Positions 47,688 through 57,557 of a DNA stretch of 64,000 nucleotides are shown here, in pieces; position 1 is the first letter of the stretch; each line of letters begins with the position of its first letter. The position numbers and the translations under genes are program-made. This DNA is from Lentibacter algarum (GTDB lineage: Bacteria; Pseudomonadota; Alphaproteobacteria; Rhodobacterales; Rhodobacteraceae), in assembly GCF_040580765.1 (NCBI RefSeq), contig NZ_CP158687.1:558001-622000 (forward strand), in the 5' to 3' direction. The notes under the pieces were generated by a model. That model saw only the letters and a list, made by a program, of their open reading frames with translations, searched no databases and was not told the origin of the DNA.

Positions 47688-48083
47688 TCAAAAGAGGGAT
47701 GCGAGCAGCATGAGAAGGGTGGCGAAAAAGCCGATAGCCCAGACAAGGCTGCGCCAAGGGCGCAAGTCATAGGCATAGGCGGGGATATAGAGCACGCGGG
47801 CGCCGAGATAGACCCAAGCGCAGGCGGCTGTGAAGGGCGAGGCGGCTTGGCCGAGCGTGACCACGAGTACGGAGATTGTGAAGAGGATGAGGCCTTCGAA
47901 ATGGTTGTTCAAGGCGCGGCCCAAGCGGGCCGTCTTGTGGGACATGTCGCGGCTTGGCGGACGGTCGCGAGCGGACATGGTGTAGCCTGACCCAAGCTCA
48001 AGATTTGCGGGGATGGCGTAGAGCACGAATTGCACCGCTTGAAGCAGGGCGGCGAGCGCGAGGGCGGTGAGCTCTGGGGTCAT
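47688..48083 (-). CDS. MAPEG family membrane protein
   Basis: This 131-residue protein has four predicted membrane helices and the bacterial MAPEG layout: NLELGSGYTMSARDRPP between helices 1 and 2, then RLGRALNNHFEGLILF, which holds the N-x-x-E motif of the family, and AWVYLGARVLYIPAYAYD, with the R-x-x-Y-x-P-x-Y pattern. Eukaryotic members are glutathione transferases or eicosanoid enzymes; the bacterial role is mostly unknown. The ATG at 48083 gives a normal N-terminus. It sits between sucB and lpdA in the 2-oxoglutarate dehydrogenase operon, an odd place for such a protein. Confidence 0.83.
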   Translation of the reverse strand: MTPELTALALAALLQAVQFVLYAIPANLELGSGYTMSARDRPPSRDMSHKTARLGRALNNHFEGLILFTISVLVVTLGQAASPFTAACAWVYLGARVLYIPAYAYDLRPWRSLVWAIGFFATLLMLLASLF

Positions 48084-48145
48084 GCGGTGGGCGCTCCGAT
48101 GTTTGGGGAGGCGGGGCGCGCAGAGGCTGCGCACCCCGAGTGTGA

Positions 48146-49639
48146 TTAGAGATCCATCAAGAGGCGCTGCGGGTCTTCCAGCGCTTCTTTGACGCGCACG
48201 AGGAAGGTGACGGCGCCTTTGCCGTCTACGATGCGGTGATCGTAGCTGAGCGCGAGATACATCATCGGGCGGATCACAACCTGACCATTGATCGCCATTG
48301 GGCGGTCCTGGATTTTGTGCATGCCGAGGATGCCAGACTGTGGCGGGTTGAGGATCGGCGAGGACATCAGCGAACCATAGACGCCACCGTTGGAGATGGT
48401 GAAGGTTCCGCCTTGCATTTCGGCCATGGAGAGCTTGCCGTCGCGCGCGCGGCGGCCTTTTTCGCCGATGGCTTTTTCGATACCGGCAAAGCTCATCTGG
48501 TCGACGTCGCGGATGACAGGGACGACGAGGCCTGTGGGCGTGCCTGCGGCGATGCCCATGTGGACGAAGTTTTTATACACAACGTCTGTTCCGTCGATCT
48601 CGGCGTTAACTTCAGGCACTTCCTTGAGGGCGTGCACACAAGCCTTTGTGAAGAAAGACATAAAGCCGAGGCGCACACCGTGCTTTTTCTCGAACTCGCC
48701 TTTGTACTGGTTGCGCAGCTCCATAACGGCCGTCATGTCGACTTCGTTATAGGTCGTCAGCATGGCAGCTATATTTTGCGCCTCTTTGAGGCGGCGAGCG
48801 ATGGTCTGGCGCAGGCGGGTCATCTTGACACGTTCTTCGCGGGCCGCGTCATCGGCCGAAACGGGCGCACGGGGCGCTTGTGCTGCGGGTGCTGGGGCCG
48901 CAGCAGCGGCAGAGCCTGCGGAGGCGGCGGCTTTCATAACGTCTTCTTTCATGATCCGTCCGTCTTTTCCTGTGCCTGCAACGGCATTGGCGTCGAGGCC
49001 TTTTTCGGCCATCATTTTTTCGGCTGAGGGCGCATTTTTGGCGCCTGCTGTGGCGGCGGCTTGCGCTGGAGCGGGGGCAGCAGCAGGCGCTGCGGCGGCT
49101 GTTGCGCCTTCGCCCGAGCTGATCACGCCGAGCTTTGCGCTTGCGTCAACAGTTGCGCCTTCGGCGGCGATGATTTCTGTCAGAACGCCTGCGGCGGGAC
49201 TTGGTACTTCGACGCTGACTTTGTCTGTCTCAAGTTCGCAGAGCATTTCGTCTTGGGCAACTGTATCGCCGACTTGCTTGAACCATGTTGAAACTGTCGC
49301 TTCTGTGACGCTTTCGCCAAGTGTCGGCACCATGACATCAACGGCAGCGGCTGAGGCTGCTGCAGCGGGCGCTGCGGCGGCTTTTGGGGCTGCTGCTGCG
49401 GCTTCGCCTGCGTTGATTGTGGCGAGAAGGGCGTCAACGCCCACTGTCTCGCCTTCGGCGGCGATGATCTCGCCCAGCGTGCCCGCTGTGGGCGCTGGGA
49501 CTTCGACAGTCACCTTGTCTGTTTCAAGCTCACAGAGCATTTCGTCGGCTTGGACCGCATCACCTGGCTTTTTGAACCATGTGGCGACTGTGGCTTCGGT
49601 GACGGATTCACCCAGTGTAGGAACGCGAACTTCGGTCAT
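48146..49639 (-). CDS. sucB: Dihydrolipoyl succinyltransferase (E2o) with two lipoyl domains
   Basis: This 497-residue core protein of the 2-oxoglutarate dehydrogenase complex carries two lipoyl domains at the N-terminus, with lipoyl lysines K42 and K140, each in CELETDKV. They are separated and followed by Ala-rich linkers. A peripheral subunit-binding domain ([20 protein letters not shown], then [11 protein letters not shown]) comes next. The catalytic domain ends with the active-site histidine in [11 protein letters not shown]. coli SucB has one lipoyl domain. The catalytic domain and operon place identify it as E2o and not pyruvate dehydrogenase E2. It starts 3 bases after sucA. Confidence 0.95.
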   Translation of the reverse strand: MTEVRVPTLGESVTEATVATWFKKPGDAVQADEMLCELETDKVTVEVPAPTAGTLGEIIAAEGETVGVDALLATINAGEAAAAAPKAAAAPAAAASAAAVDVMVPTLGESVTEATVSTWFKQVGDTVAQDEMLCELETDKVSVEVPSPAAGVLTEIIAAEGATVDASAKLGVISSGEGATAAAAPAAAPAPAQAAATAGAKNAPSAEKMMAEKGLDANAVAGTGKDGRIMKEDVMKAAASAGSAAAAAPAPAAQAPRAPVSADDAAREERVKMTRLRQTIARRLKEAQNIAAMLTTYNEVDMTAVMELRNQYKGEFEKKHGVRLGFMSFFTKACVHALKEVPEVNAEIDGTDVVYKNFVHMGIAAGTPTGLVVPVIRDVDQMSFAGIEKAIGEKGRRARDGKLSMAEMQGGTFTISNGGVYGSLMSSPILNPPQSGILGMHKIQDRPMAINGQVVIRPMMYLALSYDHRIVDGKGAVTFLVRVKEALEDPQRLLMDL

Positions 49640-49642
49640 GGG

Positions 49643-52603
49643 TTATTTCCCTTTTTTCAGTGTGAGCGCATCGTCAATGAGTGCGGCTTGTTGTGCTTTG
49701 TGGGCTGAGGCAAGGCCTGTTGCGGGCGAGGCGCTTGCGGCGCGGCCTGCATAAGTCGGGCGGCCGTGCTTGGCTTTGATACGCCCGAGGACCCATTCGA
49801 TATTAGGCTCGATGAATGTCCATGCGCCTTGGTTCTTTGGCTCTTCCTGACACCAGACCACTTCGGCGTTTTTGAAGCGCGACAGCTCCTTAACGACGGA
49901 TTGAGCGGGGAAGGGATAGAACTGCTCAACGCGCATCAGATAAACATCATCAATGCCGCGCGCGTCACGCTCTTCCAGCAAGTCATAATAGACTTTGCCC
50001 GAGCACATGACGACGCGTTTGATTTTGTCGTCGCTTGCAAGAACCGTATCGGAGTTGCCGTATTGAGCGTCGTCCCAGAGGATGCGGTGGAAGCTTGAGC
50101 CTGTGGTGAACTCTTCAGCCTTTGAGACTGCGAGCTTGTGGCGCAGGAGCGACTTTGGCGTCATCAGGATCAGCGGCTTGCGGAAGGTGCGGTGCAGCTG
50201 GCGGCGCAGAATGTGGAAGTAGTTGGCTGGTGTCGTGCAGTTGGCGACGATCCAGTTGTCTTGGCCACATTGCTGCAAGAAACGCTCAAGGCGGGCCGAG
50301 CTGTGCTCTGGGCCTTGGCCTTCGTAGCCGTGCGGCAGAAGCACTGTCAGACCCGACATGCGCAGCCATTTGCTTTCGCCAGATGAAATAAACTGGTCAA
50401 ACATGATCTGAGCGCCGTTGGCGAAGTCGCCGAACTGGGCTTCCCAGAGCGTGAGGGCGTTTGGCTCAGCCAAAGAGTAGCCGTACTCAAACCCAAGAAC
50501 CGCATATTCTGACAGCATGGAGTCGATGACTTCATACTGGGCCTGACCTGCACGGATGTTGTTGAGCGGGTAGTAGCGCTCTTCCGTGTCTTGGTTGATG
50601 ATGCCTGAGTGGCGTTGGGAGAAGGTGCCGCGTGTGGCGTCTTGTCCTGAGAGGCGGACAGGGTAGCCTTCGGAGAGCAGCGAGCCAAAGGCCAGCGCTT
50701 CGCCTGTGGCCCAGTCAAAGCCTTCGCCTGTTTCAAACATCTGCGCCTTGCTTTCCAGCAAGCGGCCCACTGTTTTGTGAAGCGGCAAAGTGGCGGGCGC
50801 TGTGCTGAGCGCGCGGCCGATCTCGGCGAATGTCTCTGGCTTGATGGCGGTTTCGCCGCGCTGATACTCTTCTTTGTCGCGGTTGAGGTGAGACCACTTG
50901 CCATCCAGCCAGTCGGCTTTGTTGGGTTTGTAGTCTTTACCTGCCTCGAACTCCTCGCCCAGATGGGCTTGGAACGCGGCTTTCATATCTTCGATCTCGC
51001 CCTCTGGGATGAGGCCGTCTTTGACCAGCTCAGCGGTATAGAGGCTAAGCGTGGTCTTTTGTTTCTTGATCTTTTTGTACATGAGCGGGTTTGTGAACAT
51101 GGGCTCGTCGCCCTCGTTGTGGCCAAACCTGCGGTAGCAGAAAATATCGATAACCACGTCTTTGCCAAACTTCTGGCGGAACTCTGTCGCCACTTTGGCC
51201 GCGTGGACCACGGCCTCGGGATCGTCGCCATTGACGTGGAAGATCGGTGCTTCGACCATCAGAGCGATGTCTGTGGGGTAGGGCGAGGAGCGCGAGAAAT
51301 GCGGCGCGGTGGTGAAACCGATCTGGTTGTTGACCACGATATGCATCGTGCCGCCTGTGCGGTGGCCCTTGAGGCCTGAGAGGCCCAAGCCTTCAGCCAC
51401 AACGCCTTGGCCTGCAAAGGCCGCATCGCCGTGCAACAGAATTGCCATGACTTGCTTGCGCTCTGTATCGCCGAGCTGGTCTTGCTTGGCGCGGACCTTG
51501 CCGAGCACAACGGGGTTGACCGCCTCAAGGTGTGAGGGGTTAGCGGTGAGGCTGAGGTGGACAGAGTTGCCGTCAAACTCGCGGTCCGAGCTTGCGCCGA
51601 GGTGATATTTTACATCGCCCGAGCCGTCCACGTCTTCGGGCTTGAAGCTGCCGCCTTGAAACTCGTTGAAGATCGCGCGGTAGGGCTTGCTCATCACGTT
51701 GGCGAGCACGTTGAGGCGGCCACGGTGAGGCATGCCGATGACCATTTCGCGAATGCCGAGTGCGCCGCCGCGTTTGATAATCTGTTCCATCGCAGGAATG
51801 AGGCTTTCGCCACCATCAAGGCCGAAACGTTTGGTGCCCATGTATTTGACATGAAGGAATTTTTCAAAGCCCTCGGCCTCAACCATCTTGTTGAGGATCG
51901 CCTTACGGCCTTCGCGGGTAAATTTGATTTCCTTGTCGTAGCCTTCGATGCGCTCTTTCAGCCAGCCCGCTTCTTCGGGGTTGGAAATGTGCATGTATTG
52001 CAGCGCGAATGTGCCACAGTAGGTGCGGCGCACGATATCAAGGATCTGGCGCATATTGGCAAAATCAAGCCCCAGAACCTTATCAATGAAGATCGGGCGG
52101 TCCATGTCGGCATCGGTAAAGCCATAAGACTTTGGGTCGAGCTCGGGGTGGGGCGTGTGCTCAGTCAGTCCGAGCGGGTCAAGATTGGCAATGAGGTGGC
52201 CACGGATACGGTAGGCGCGGATGATCATCAGCGCGCGGATGCTGTCGAGCACGGCTTGGCGGACAGCCGCGTTTGAGGCATCAACGCCCGCTTTGGCAGC
52301 GCCTGCCTGAATTTTGGTGGCGGCGGCTTTTACTTCTACTTCTTCCCATTCACCCGTGAGCGCTTGGGTCAGGTCGTCATGAGGTACAGGCGGCCAGTCG
52401 GCGCGGGCCCAGCTTGGGCCTTTGGCTTCCGCCTTAACGTCCATCTCGGCATCTCCGAGCGCGCCAAAGAACGCGCGCCACGCGTCGTCAACCGAGTTCG
52501 GATCGGCGGCATATTGGCCATAGAGCTGCTCCAGATACTCGGCGTTATGGCCTTGCATGAAGGAGGAGGCGTGGAACTGGTCGTTGGAAGACTGGTCGGT
52601 CAT
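49643..52603 (-). CDS. sucA: 2-oxoglutarate dehydrogenase E1 component
   Basis: This 986-residue thiamine-diphosphate enzyme decarboxylates 2-oxoglutarate and passes the succinyl group to SucB. I chose the ATG at 52603 (MTDQSSNDQFHASSF). The N-terminal segment EYLEQLYGQYAADPNSVDDAWRAFF is the E2-binding motif of this family. The ThDP site is visible as HVNGDDPEAVVHAAK and DIFCYRRFGHNEGDEP, and GMPHRGRLNVLANV is also typical. Length is normal. It is preceded by sucD (97-base gap) and followed by sucB (3-base gap). Confidence 0.97.
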   Translation of the reverse strand: MTDQSSNDQFHASSFMQGHNAEYLEQLYGQYAADPNSVDDAWRAFFGALGDAEMDVKAEAKGPSWARADWPPVPHDDLTQALTGEWEEVEVKAAATKIQAGAAKAGVDASNAAVRQAVLDSIRALMIIRAYRIRGHLIANLDPLGLTEHTPHPELDPKSYGFTDADMDRPIFIDKVLGLDFANMRQILDIVRRTYCGTFALQYMHISNPEEAGWLKERIEGYDKEIKFTREGRKAILNKMVEAEGFEKFLHVKYMGTKRFGLDGGESLIPAMEQIIKRGGALGIREMVIGMPHRGRLNVLANVMSKPYRAIFNEFQGGSFKPEDVDGSGDVKYHLGASSDREFDGNSVHLSLTANPSHLEAVNPVVLGKVRAKQDQLGDTERKQVMAILLHGDAAFAGQGVVAEGLGLSGLKGHRTGGTMHIVVNNQIGFTTAPHFSRSSPYPTDIALMVEAPIFHVNGDDPEAVVHAAKVATEFRQKFGKDVVIDIFCYRRFGHNEGDEPMFTNPLMYKKIKKQKTTLSLYTAELVKDGLIPEGEIEDMKAAFQAHLGEEFEAGKDYKPNKADWLDGKWSHLNRDKEEYQRGETAIKPETFAEIGRALSTAPATLPLHKTVGRLLESKAQMFETGEGFDWATGEALAFGSLLSEGYPVRLSGQDATRGTFSQRHSGIINQDTEERYYPLNNIRAGQAQYEVIDSMLSEYAVLGFEYGYSLAEPNALTLWEAQFGDFANGAQIMFDQFISSGESKWLRMSGLTVLLPHGYEGQGPEHSSARLERFLQQCGQDNWIVANCTTPANYFHILRRQLHRTFRKPLILMTPKSLLRHKLAVSKAEEFTTGSSFHRILWDDAQYGNSDTVLASDDKIKRVVMCSGKVYYDLLEERDARGIDDVYLMRVEQFYPFPAQSVVKELSRFKNAEVVWCQEEPKNQGAWTFIEPNIEWVLGRIKAKHGRPTYAGRAASASPATGLASAHKAQQAALIDDALTLKKGK

Positions 52604-52700
52604 GATGCACCTATGCGTTCGAGCGTTTGGTCTGCGCGTTTCTGGCTCGTGGCGTTGCGAAAAGCAGCGGCGCAAAATACGCCGCTGCTATTGTCTTTGC

Positions 52701-53585
52701 TTATTTGCCGATCGCTTCGATCACGGCTTCGCCAAGGCTTGCTGGGCTTTCAGCCACAACGATACCGGCTTTGCGCATGGCCTCGATCTTGTCTTCCGCG
52801 CCACCCTTGCCGCCGGCGACGATCGCGCCAGCGTGGCCCATACGACGGCCGGGAGGGGCTGTGCGGCCCGCGATAAAACCAGCTGTTGGCTTCCAGCGGC
52901 CCTTTTTCTTCTGGGCGGCAAGGAATTCAGCGGCTTCTTCTTCAGCTGAGCCGCCGATTTCGCCGATCATGATCATGCTGTGGGTTTCGTCGTCATCAAG
53001 GAACATGTTCAGAACGTCGATGTGCTCTGTGCCTTTGATGGGGTCGCCGCCGATGCCAACAGCAGAAGACTGGCCGAGGCCGAGGTCTGTTGTTTGCTTG
53101 ACCGCTTCATATGTCAGCGTGCCTGAACGCGAGACAACGCCGCAGGAGCCGCGCATGTGGATGTGGCCCGGCATGATGCCGATTTTGCAAGCGCCTGGCG
53201 TGATAACACCTGGGCAGTTTGGCCCGATGAGGCGGCTTTTGCTGCCTTCAAGCGCGCGTTGGACGCGCATCATGTCAAGCACTGGGATGCCTTCGGTGAT
53301 GCAAACGATCAGCGGCATTTCAGCGTCGATCGCTTCAAGGATAGAGTCCGCCGCGAAGGGGGGAGGCACGTAGATCACCGAGGCGTTGGCCTCTGTGACG
53401 TGCATGGCTTCGTGGACCGAGTTGAAGACGGGCAGCTCAAGATGCGTGCTGCCGCCTTTGCCCGGTGTCACGCCGCCGACCATTTTGGTGCCATAGGCGA
53501 TGGCCTGTTCGGTGTGGAATGTGCCTTGCGAGCCTGTGAGGCCCTGACAGATGACTTTTGTGTTTTCGTTTACGAGGACTGCCAT
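52701..53585 (-). CDS. sucD: Succinyl-CoA synthetase subunit alpha
   Basis: This 294-residue subunit carries the phosphohistidine that passes phosphate between succinyl phosphate and nucleotide. The CoA-binding N-domain has [14 protein letters not shown] and GVTPGKGG. The active-site signature is [20 protein letters not shown], with the phosphorylated histidine in [16 protein letters not shown] is also present. AAGGAG is 7 bases before the ATG. It follows sucC on the same strand after 54 bases and precedes sucA. Confidence 0.97.
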   Translation of the reverse strand: MAVLVNENTKVICQGLTGSQGTFHTEQAIAYGTKMVGGVTPGKGGSTHLELPVFNSVHEAMHVTEANASVIYVPPPFAADSILEAIDAEMPLIVCITEGIPVLDMMRVQRALEGSKSRLIGPNCPGVITPGACKIGIMPGHIHMRGSCGVVSRSGTLTYEAVKQTTDLGLGQSSAVGIGGDPIKGTEHIDVLNMFLDDDETHSMIMIGEIGGSAEEEAAEFLAAQKKKGRWKPTAGFIAGRTAPPGRRMGHAGAIVAGGKGGAEDKIEAMRKAGIVVAESPASLGEAVIEAIGK

Positions 53586-53639
53586 GTTTTGGCTCCTTAG
53601 ATAGGGTCGTTGGGGAGGTGGGGTGCACCCACCCGACGA

Positions 53640-54833
53640 TTAGCCTTTGACGGCTTTTACAATTTTCTGCGCGCCGTCTTTGAGGTTGTCAGCGGCGATT
53701 ACATCAAGGCCCGAGTTGTTGATAATGGCTTTGCCTTCGTCAACATTCGTACCCTCAAGGCGAACAACCAGCGGAACTTTGAGGCCCACTTCTTTGACAG
53801 CAGCCACAACGCCCTCCGCGATCACATCGCAGCGCATGATGCCGCCGAAGATGTTGACCAGAATGCCTTTGACCTGTGGGTCAGACGTGATGATCTTGAA
53901 CGCCTCAGTGACTTTCTCTTTGGTCGCGCCGCCACCTACGTCAAGGAAGTTGGCTGGCTCAGCGCCGTAGAGCTTGATGATGTCCATGGTTGCCATGGCA
54001 AGGCCGGCACCGTTGACCATGCAGCCGATTTCACCGTCCAGAGCGATGTAGTTGAGGTCATACTTTGAGGCCTCAAGCTCTTTGGGGTCTTCTTCTGTGG
54101 TGTCGCGCAGTTCGGCGATGTCGGCGTGGCGGTAGACCGCGTTGCCATCAAAGCTGACTTTGGCGTCGAGCACTTTCAGATCGCCGCCGTCTGTGACGAT
54201 GAGCGGGTTGATCTCAAGCATTTCCATGTCTTTCTCAAGGAACGCTTTGTAAAGAATACCCATCAATGAAACGCATTGTTTGATCTGCGCGCCCTTGAGG
54301 CCGAGTGAGAAAGCGATGCGGCGGCCGTGGAAGGCTTGGTAGCCTGTCGCAGGATCAACTGAGAAGGAGAGGATTTTCTCTGGTGTGGCGGCTGCCACCT
54401 CTTCAATGTCCATGCCACCCTCGGTGGAGCAGACAAAAGAGATACGGCTTGTTTGGCGATCCACCAGCAGAGCAAGGTACAGCTCTGTTTCGATGCCTGA
54501 GCCGTCTTCGATATAGATGCGGTTGACTTGCTTGCCCGCTGGACCGGTCTGGTGTGTGACCAGAGTGCGTCCGAGCATGCGCTTGGCTTCTTCTGCGGCT
54601 TCTTCAACAGAGCGCGCAAGACGTACGCCGCCAGCTTCGCCAGCGTCAGCTTCTTTGAACTTGCCTTTGCCGCGGCCGCCCGCGTGGATCTGGGCTTTGA
54701 CGACCCAGAGGGGTCCGTCCATTTCGCCTGCGGCTGTTTTGGCGTTTTCGGCTTTGAGGACAACGCGGCCATCTGAAACTGGCGCGCCGTAGGAGCGAAG
54801 CAGAGCTTTCGCTTGATACTCGTGGATGTTCAT
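53640..54833 (-). CDS. sucC: Succinyl-CoA synthetase subunit beta
   Basis: This 397-residue ATP-grasp subunit binds nucleotide and forms the active enzyme with SucD, converting succinyl-CoA to succinate with ATP or GTP formation. The start [16 protein letters not shown] (ATG at 54833) is standard; the frame continues open upstream to 54890. [11 protein letters not shown] is the nucleotide loop, and the C-terminal domain has [17 protein letters not shown] and the signature [15 protein letters not shown]. It is the first gene of the sucC-sucD-sucA-sucB-MAPEG-lpdA transcript, with a double palindromic operator about 107 bases upstream. Confidence 0.97.
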   Translation of the reverse strand: MNIHEYQAKALLRSYGAPVSDGRVVLKAENAKTAAGEMDGPLWVVKAQIHAGGRGKGKFKEADAGEAGGVRLARSVEEAAEEAKRMLGRTLVTHQTGPAGKQVNRIYIEDGSGIETELYLALLVDRQTSRISFVCSTEGGMDIEEVAAATPEKILSFSVDPATGYQAFHGRRIAFSLGLKGAQIKQCVSLMGILYKAFLEKDMEMLEINPLIVTDGGDLKVLDAKVSFDGNAVYRHADIAELRDTTEEDPKELEASKYDLNYIALDGEIGCMVNGAGLAMATMDIIKLYGAEPANFLDVGGGATKEKVTEAFKIITSDPQVKGILVNIFGGIMRCDVIAEGVVAAVKEVGLKVPLVVRLEGTNVDEGKAIINNSGLDVIAADNLKDGAQKIVKAVKG

Positions 54834-54879
54834 AGAGCTTTCCCGTCTGGTTGCTGCTGTTGGGGGTTTTACTCGCACA

Positions 54880-54895
54880 AGGTTTCGCAAAACCT
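54880..54895 (-). promoter_or_regulatory. Small hairpin with TGCG loop in the sucC leader
   Basis: On the minus strand AGGTTT-TGCG-AAACCT forms a 6-bp stem closed by TGCG, which as RNA is a UNCG-type tetraloop known to be very stable. It lies about 47-62 bases before the sucC ATG, between the operator and the ribosome binding site. It could stabilise the 5' end of the message. Confidence 0.35.
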
Positions 54896-54940
54896 AAGAG
54901 TAATTTGCACTGATGAGGGGGGAATAGGGATATTTCTGCA

Positions 54941-54977
54941 TTTTGTGATCACAGGATTTATATGTGTGATCACAAAT
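54941..54977. promoter_or_regulatory. Double palindromic operator upstream of sucC
   Basis: TTTTGTGATCACA (54941-54953), 10 unmatched bases, then GTGTGATCACAAAT (54964-54977). Each half contains the perfect 10-bp palindrome TGTGATCACA (54944-54953 and 54965-54974), with starts 21 bp apart, i.e. two helical turns. The same 37-bp module, identical outside the central 10 bases, lies upstream of sdhC (60230-60266). Read on the minus strand, TATAAA falls between the two palindromes and could be a -10 element. The regulator is not identified. The arrangement suggests two dimers binding the same DNA face. Confidence 0.75.
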
Positions 54978-55073
54978 TCGCCGCTCGACGTGGCAAGAGA
55001 ATCATTTTGGTGCAGATGACGGCTTTGAGGCCTGATGCGTCGCAGGGAGGGCCTGATTTGCGCAGCTCTGCAC

Positions 55074-55103
55074 AAAAAAGGCGCGCCCAGAACAGGCGCG
55101 CCT
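55074..55103 (-). terminator. Rho-independent terminator of mdh
   Basis: A perfect 9-bp stem AGGCGCGCC (55079-55087) and GGCGCGCCT (55095-55103) has a 7-base loop. On the minus strand it is followed by six T (55074-55079). It lies 28 bases after the mdh stop, so mdh is separated from the sucC operon, which must have its own promoter. Confidence 0.92.
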
Positions 55104-55130
55104 CTTGGTGTCTTTTGGACAGTCTTTCGC

Positions 55131-56138
<1,008 letters not shown>

Positions 56139-56251
56139 TTATTTGCTCCAGCGCAAGGGTGCTGCGCTGCGGCATCTGTCAGGCTCTGCTTGTTTTGAGA
56201 CGGCAGATAGCGCTAAACCGATTGAGAAATCGTAACTTTAAGGCTGATCTG

Positions 56252-56998
56252 TTGGATTTTGCATTTTTCGCTATAGCGGGCGCAGCTGTGACCTTTGCGG
56301 GCATCTCGAAGGGGGGCTTTGGCTCTGGCGCGGCGTTTGCGGCGGCGGCGATTCTCGCTCTTGTGGTGGAGCCCGCGATGGCGCTGGGAATCATGCTGCC
56401 GCTTCTTATGCTGATCGATTTTGCCACTCTAAAGCCCTATTGGGGGCGTTGGCGCTGGGCAGACGCAAGGCTTTTGGTGCTTGCGGGTGTGCCGGGTGTG
56501 CTGCTTGGGGCGCTGTTTTACGCATGGGCCAATGCCGATACGCTACGGCTCATTATTGGTGGGATCGCGCTTTTGTTTGTCGCATGGCAGATGGCGGGGC
56601 GCGCAGGGCTGATCAAGGCAGCGAAGCGACCCATCCCCGCTTGGGGCGGCGTGGTTGCGGGGCTTGTGGCAGGGTTCACGAGCTTTATCAGCCATGCGGG
56701 AGGCCCTGCGGCAGCCGTTTATCTCTTGTCACGCAATCCGAGCAAGACCGAGTATCAGGCCAGCACGGTGCTTGTCTTTTGGCTGATCAATATTGTGAAG
56801 GTGATCCCTTACGGGTTCATGGGTATTTTTACCTTGGAGACGCTCAAACTTGATTTGATGCTTGCGCCTTTTGCACTCTTGGGCGCGTGGCTTGGCGTGA
56901 AAGCGCATTTTCTGATTGGCGAGCGGGTCTTCTTTGCGCTCACCTATGTTTTGCTCACTGTGACAGGGGCCAAGCTTGTCTGGGACGGGCTGACCTAG
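56252..56998 (+). CDS. TSUP family transporter (TauE/SafE)
   Basis: This 248-residue permease has about eight membrane helices. The N-terminal GAAVTFAGISKGGFGSGAAF and the middle AGFTSFISHAGGPAAAVYLLSR are the two halves of the duplicated TSUP motif. Members export sulfite, sulfoacetate or other small organosulfur anions; the substrate here is not known. The start is uncertain: I chose TTG at 56252 (MDFAFFAIAGAA) with AAGG upstream. The frame is open back to 56159. It is divergent from mdh and convergent with the next gene after 3 bases. Confidence 0.85.
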   Translation: MDFAFFAIAGAAVTFAGISKGGFGSGAAFAAAAILALVVEPAMALGIMLPLLMLIDFATLKPYWGRWRWADARLLVLAGVPGVLLGALFYAWANADTLRLIIGGIALLFVAWQMAGRAGLIKAAKRPIPAWGGVVAGLVAGFTSFISHAGGPAAAVYLLSRNPSKTEYQASTVLVFWLINIVKVIPYGFMGIFTLETLKLDLMLAPFALLGAWLGVKAHFLIGERVFFALTYVLLTVTGAKLVWDGLT

Positions 56999-57001
56999 GC
57001 C

Positions 57002-57307
57002 TCAGGCGTCATTTTCTTTTGTGGGTAGGGCTTCTGCCAGCGCTTCAAAAGACTGACCACTGGCAACAAGGCAGGTCAGGCCCGCGGCTGTGGTGACGGT
57101 GATTGTCCATGTGCCGCTCTCAACGCTAGCAAAGACTTCGACCACAGAATTGTTTGAGCCAAGGCCGATCGATTGGCGTGTTTCGCCATAAGCGCTCGCG
57201 AGGCGTGCGACCACGGTTTCGCGGGGGGCACAATTGGCGGCGGGCTGGGCTGCAGCCGCGAGAGGCAAAAGCACCGTGGTGGCAAAGACAAAACCTAATC
57301 TACTCAT
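57002..57307 (-). CDS. Small exported protein, function unknown
   Basis: This 101-residue protein has an N-terminal signal peptide (about 20 residues, ending AAAAQ) and a small mature domain. The mature part has two cysteines (ANCAPRETV and GLTCLVASG), which could form a disulfide in the periplasm, and a strand-rich middle (TWTITVTTAAG). I recognise no named domain. AAAGG lies 7 bases before the ATG at 57307. It is divergent from the mcl2-like gene with a 250-base gap and overlaps nothing. The mature sequence QSIGLGSNNSVVEVFAS looks conserved in style but function cannot be given. Confidence 0.65.
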   Translation of the reverse strand: MSRLGFVFATTVLLPLAAAAQPAANCAPRETVVARLASAYGETRQSIGLGSNNSVVEVFASVESGTWTITVTTAAGLTCLVASGQSFEALAEALPTKENDA

Positions 57308-57557
57308 AACATAACCTTTCCCAACGGCTTTTGCCGATGCGGGCTGAAACGCGTCCTCTTTCACAAGTTACACAAGGCGAAGCGAGCTTTGCCGCTCTGA
57401 ACCCCTGCAAATCATGGCGAAAAAGCCCTAAAGAATTGGTTAACGGCTCGTGCGACGGGGGCCTTCTTTGATAAAATTCTGCGCTGCAGCACGTTTTGGC
57501 TTGAAGAAATCGCACAAAAAATGCCACATCTGCGCAAGATTATTGCTGGAGAGACTT
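57308..57557. promoter_or_regulatory. Divergent region upstream of the malyl-CoA thioesterase gene
   Basis: These 250 bases hold no gene I can support. CTGC-GCT-GCAG at 57479-57489 resembles the CTGC-N3-GCA site of the polyhydroxyalkanoate regulator PhaR of Paracoccus. I see no clear -35/-10 pair. The in-frame GTG at 57450 lies in this region but adds a non-conserved tail to the downstream protein. Confidence 0.3.

Noticed and set aside
54944..54974. CRP or FNR binding sites as an explanation for the TGTGATCACA pairs
   Set aside because: CRP needs TGTGA-N6-TCACA and FNR needs TTGAT-N4-ATCAA. Here TGTGA and TCACA are directly joined, and the pairs are 21 bp apart, so neither model fits.
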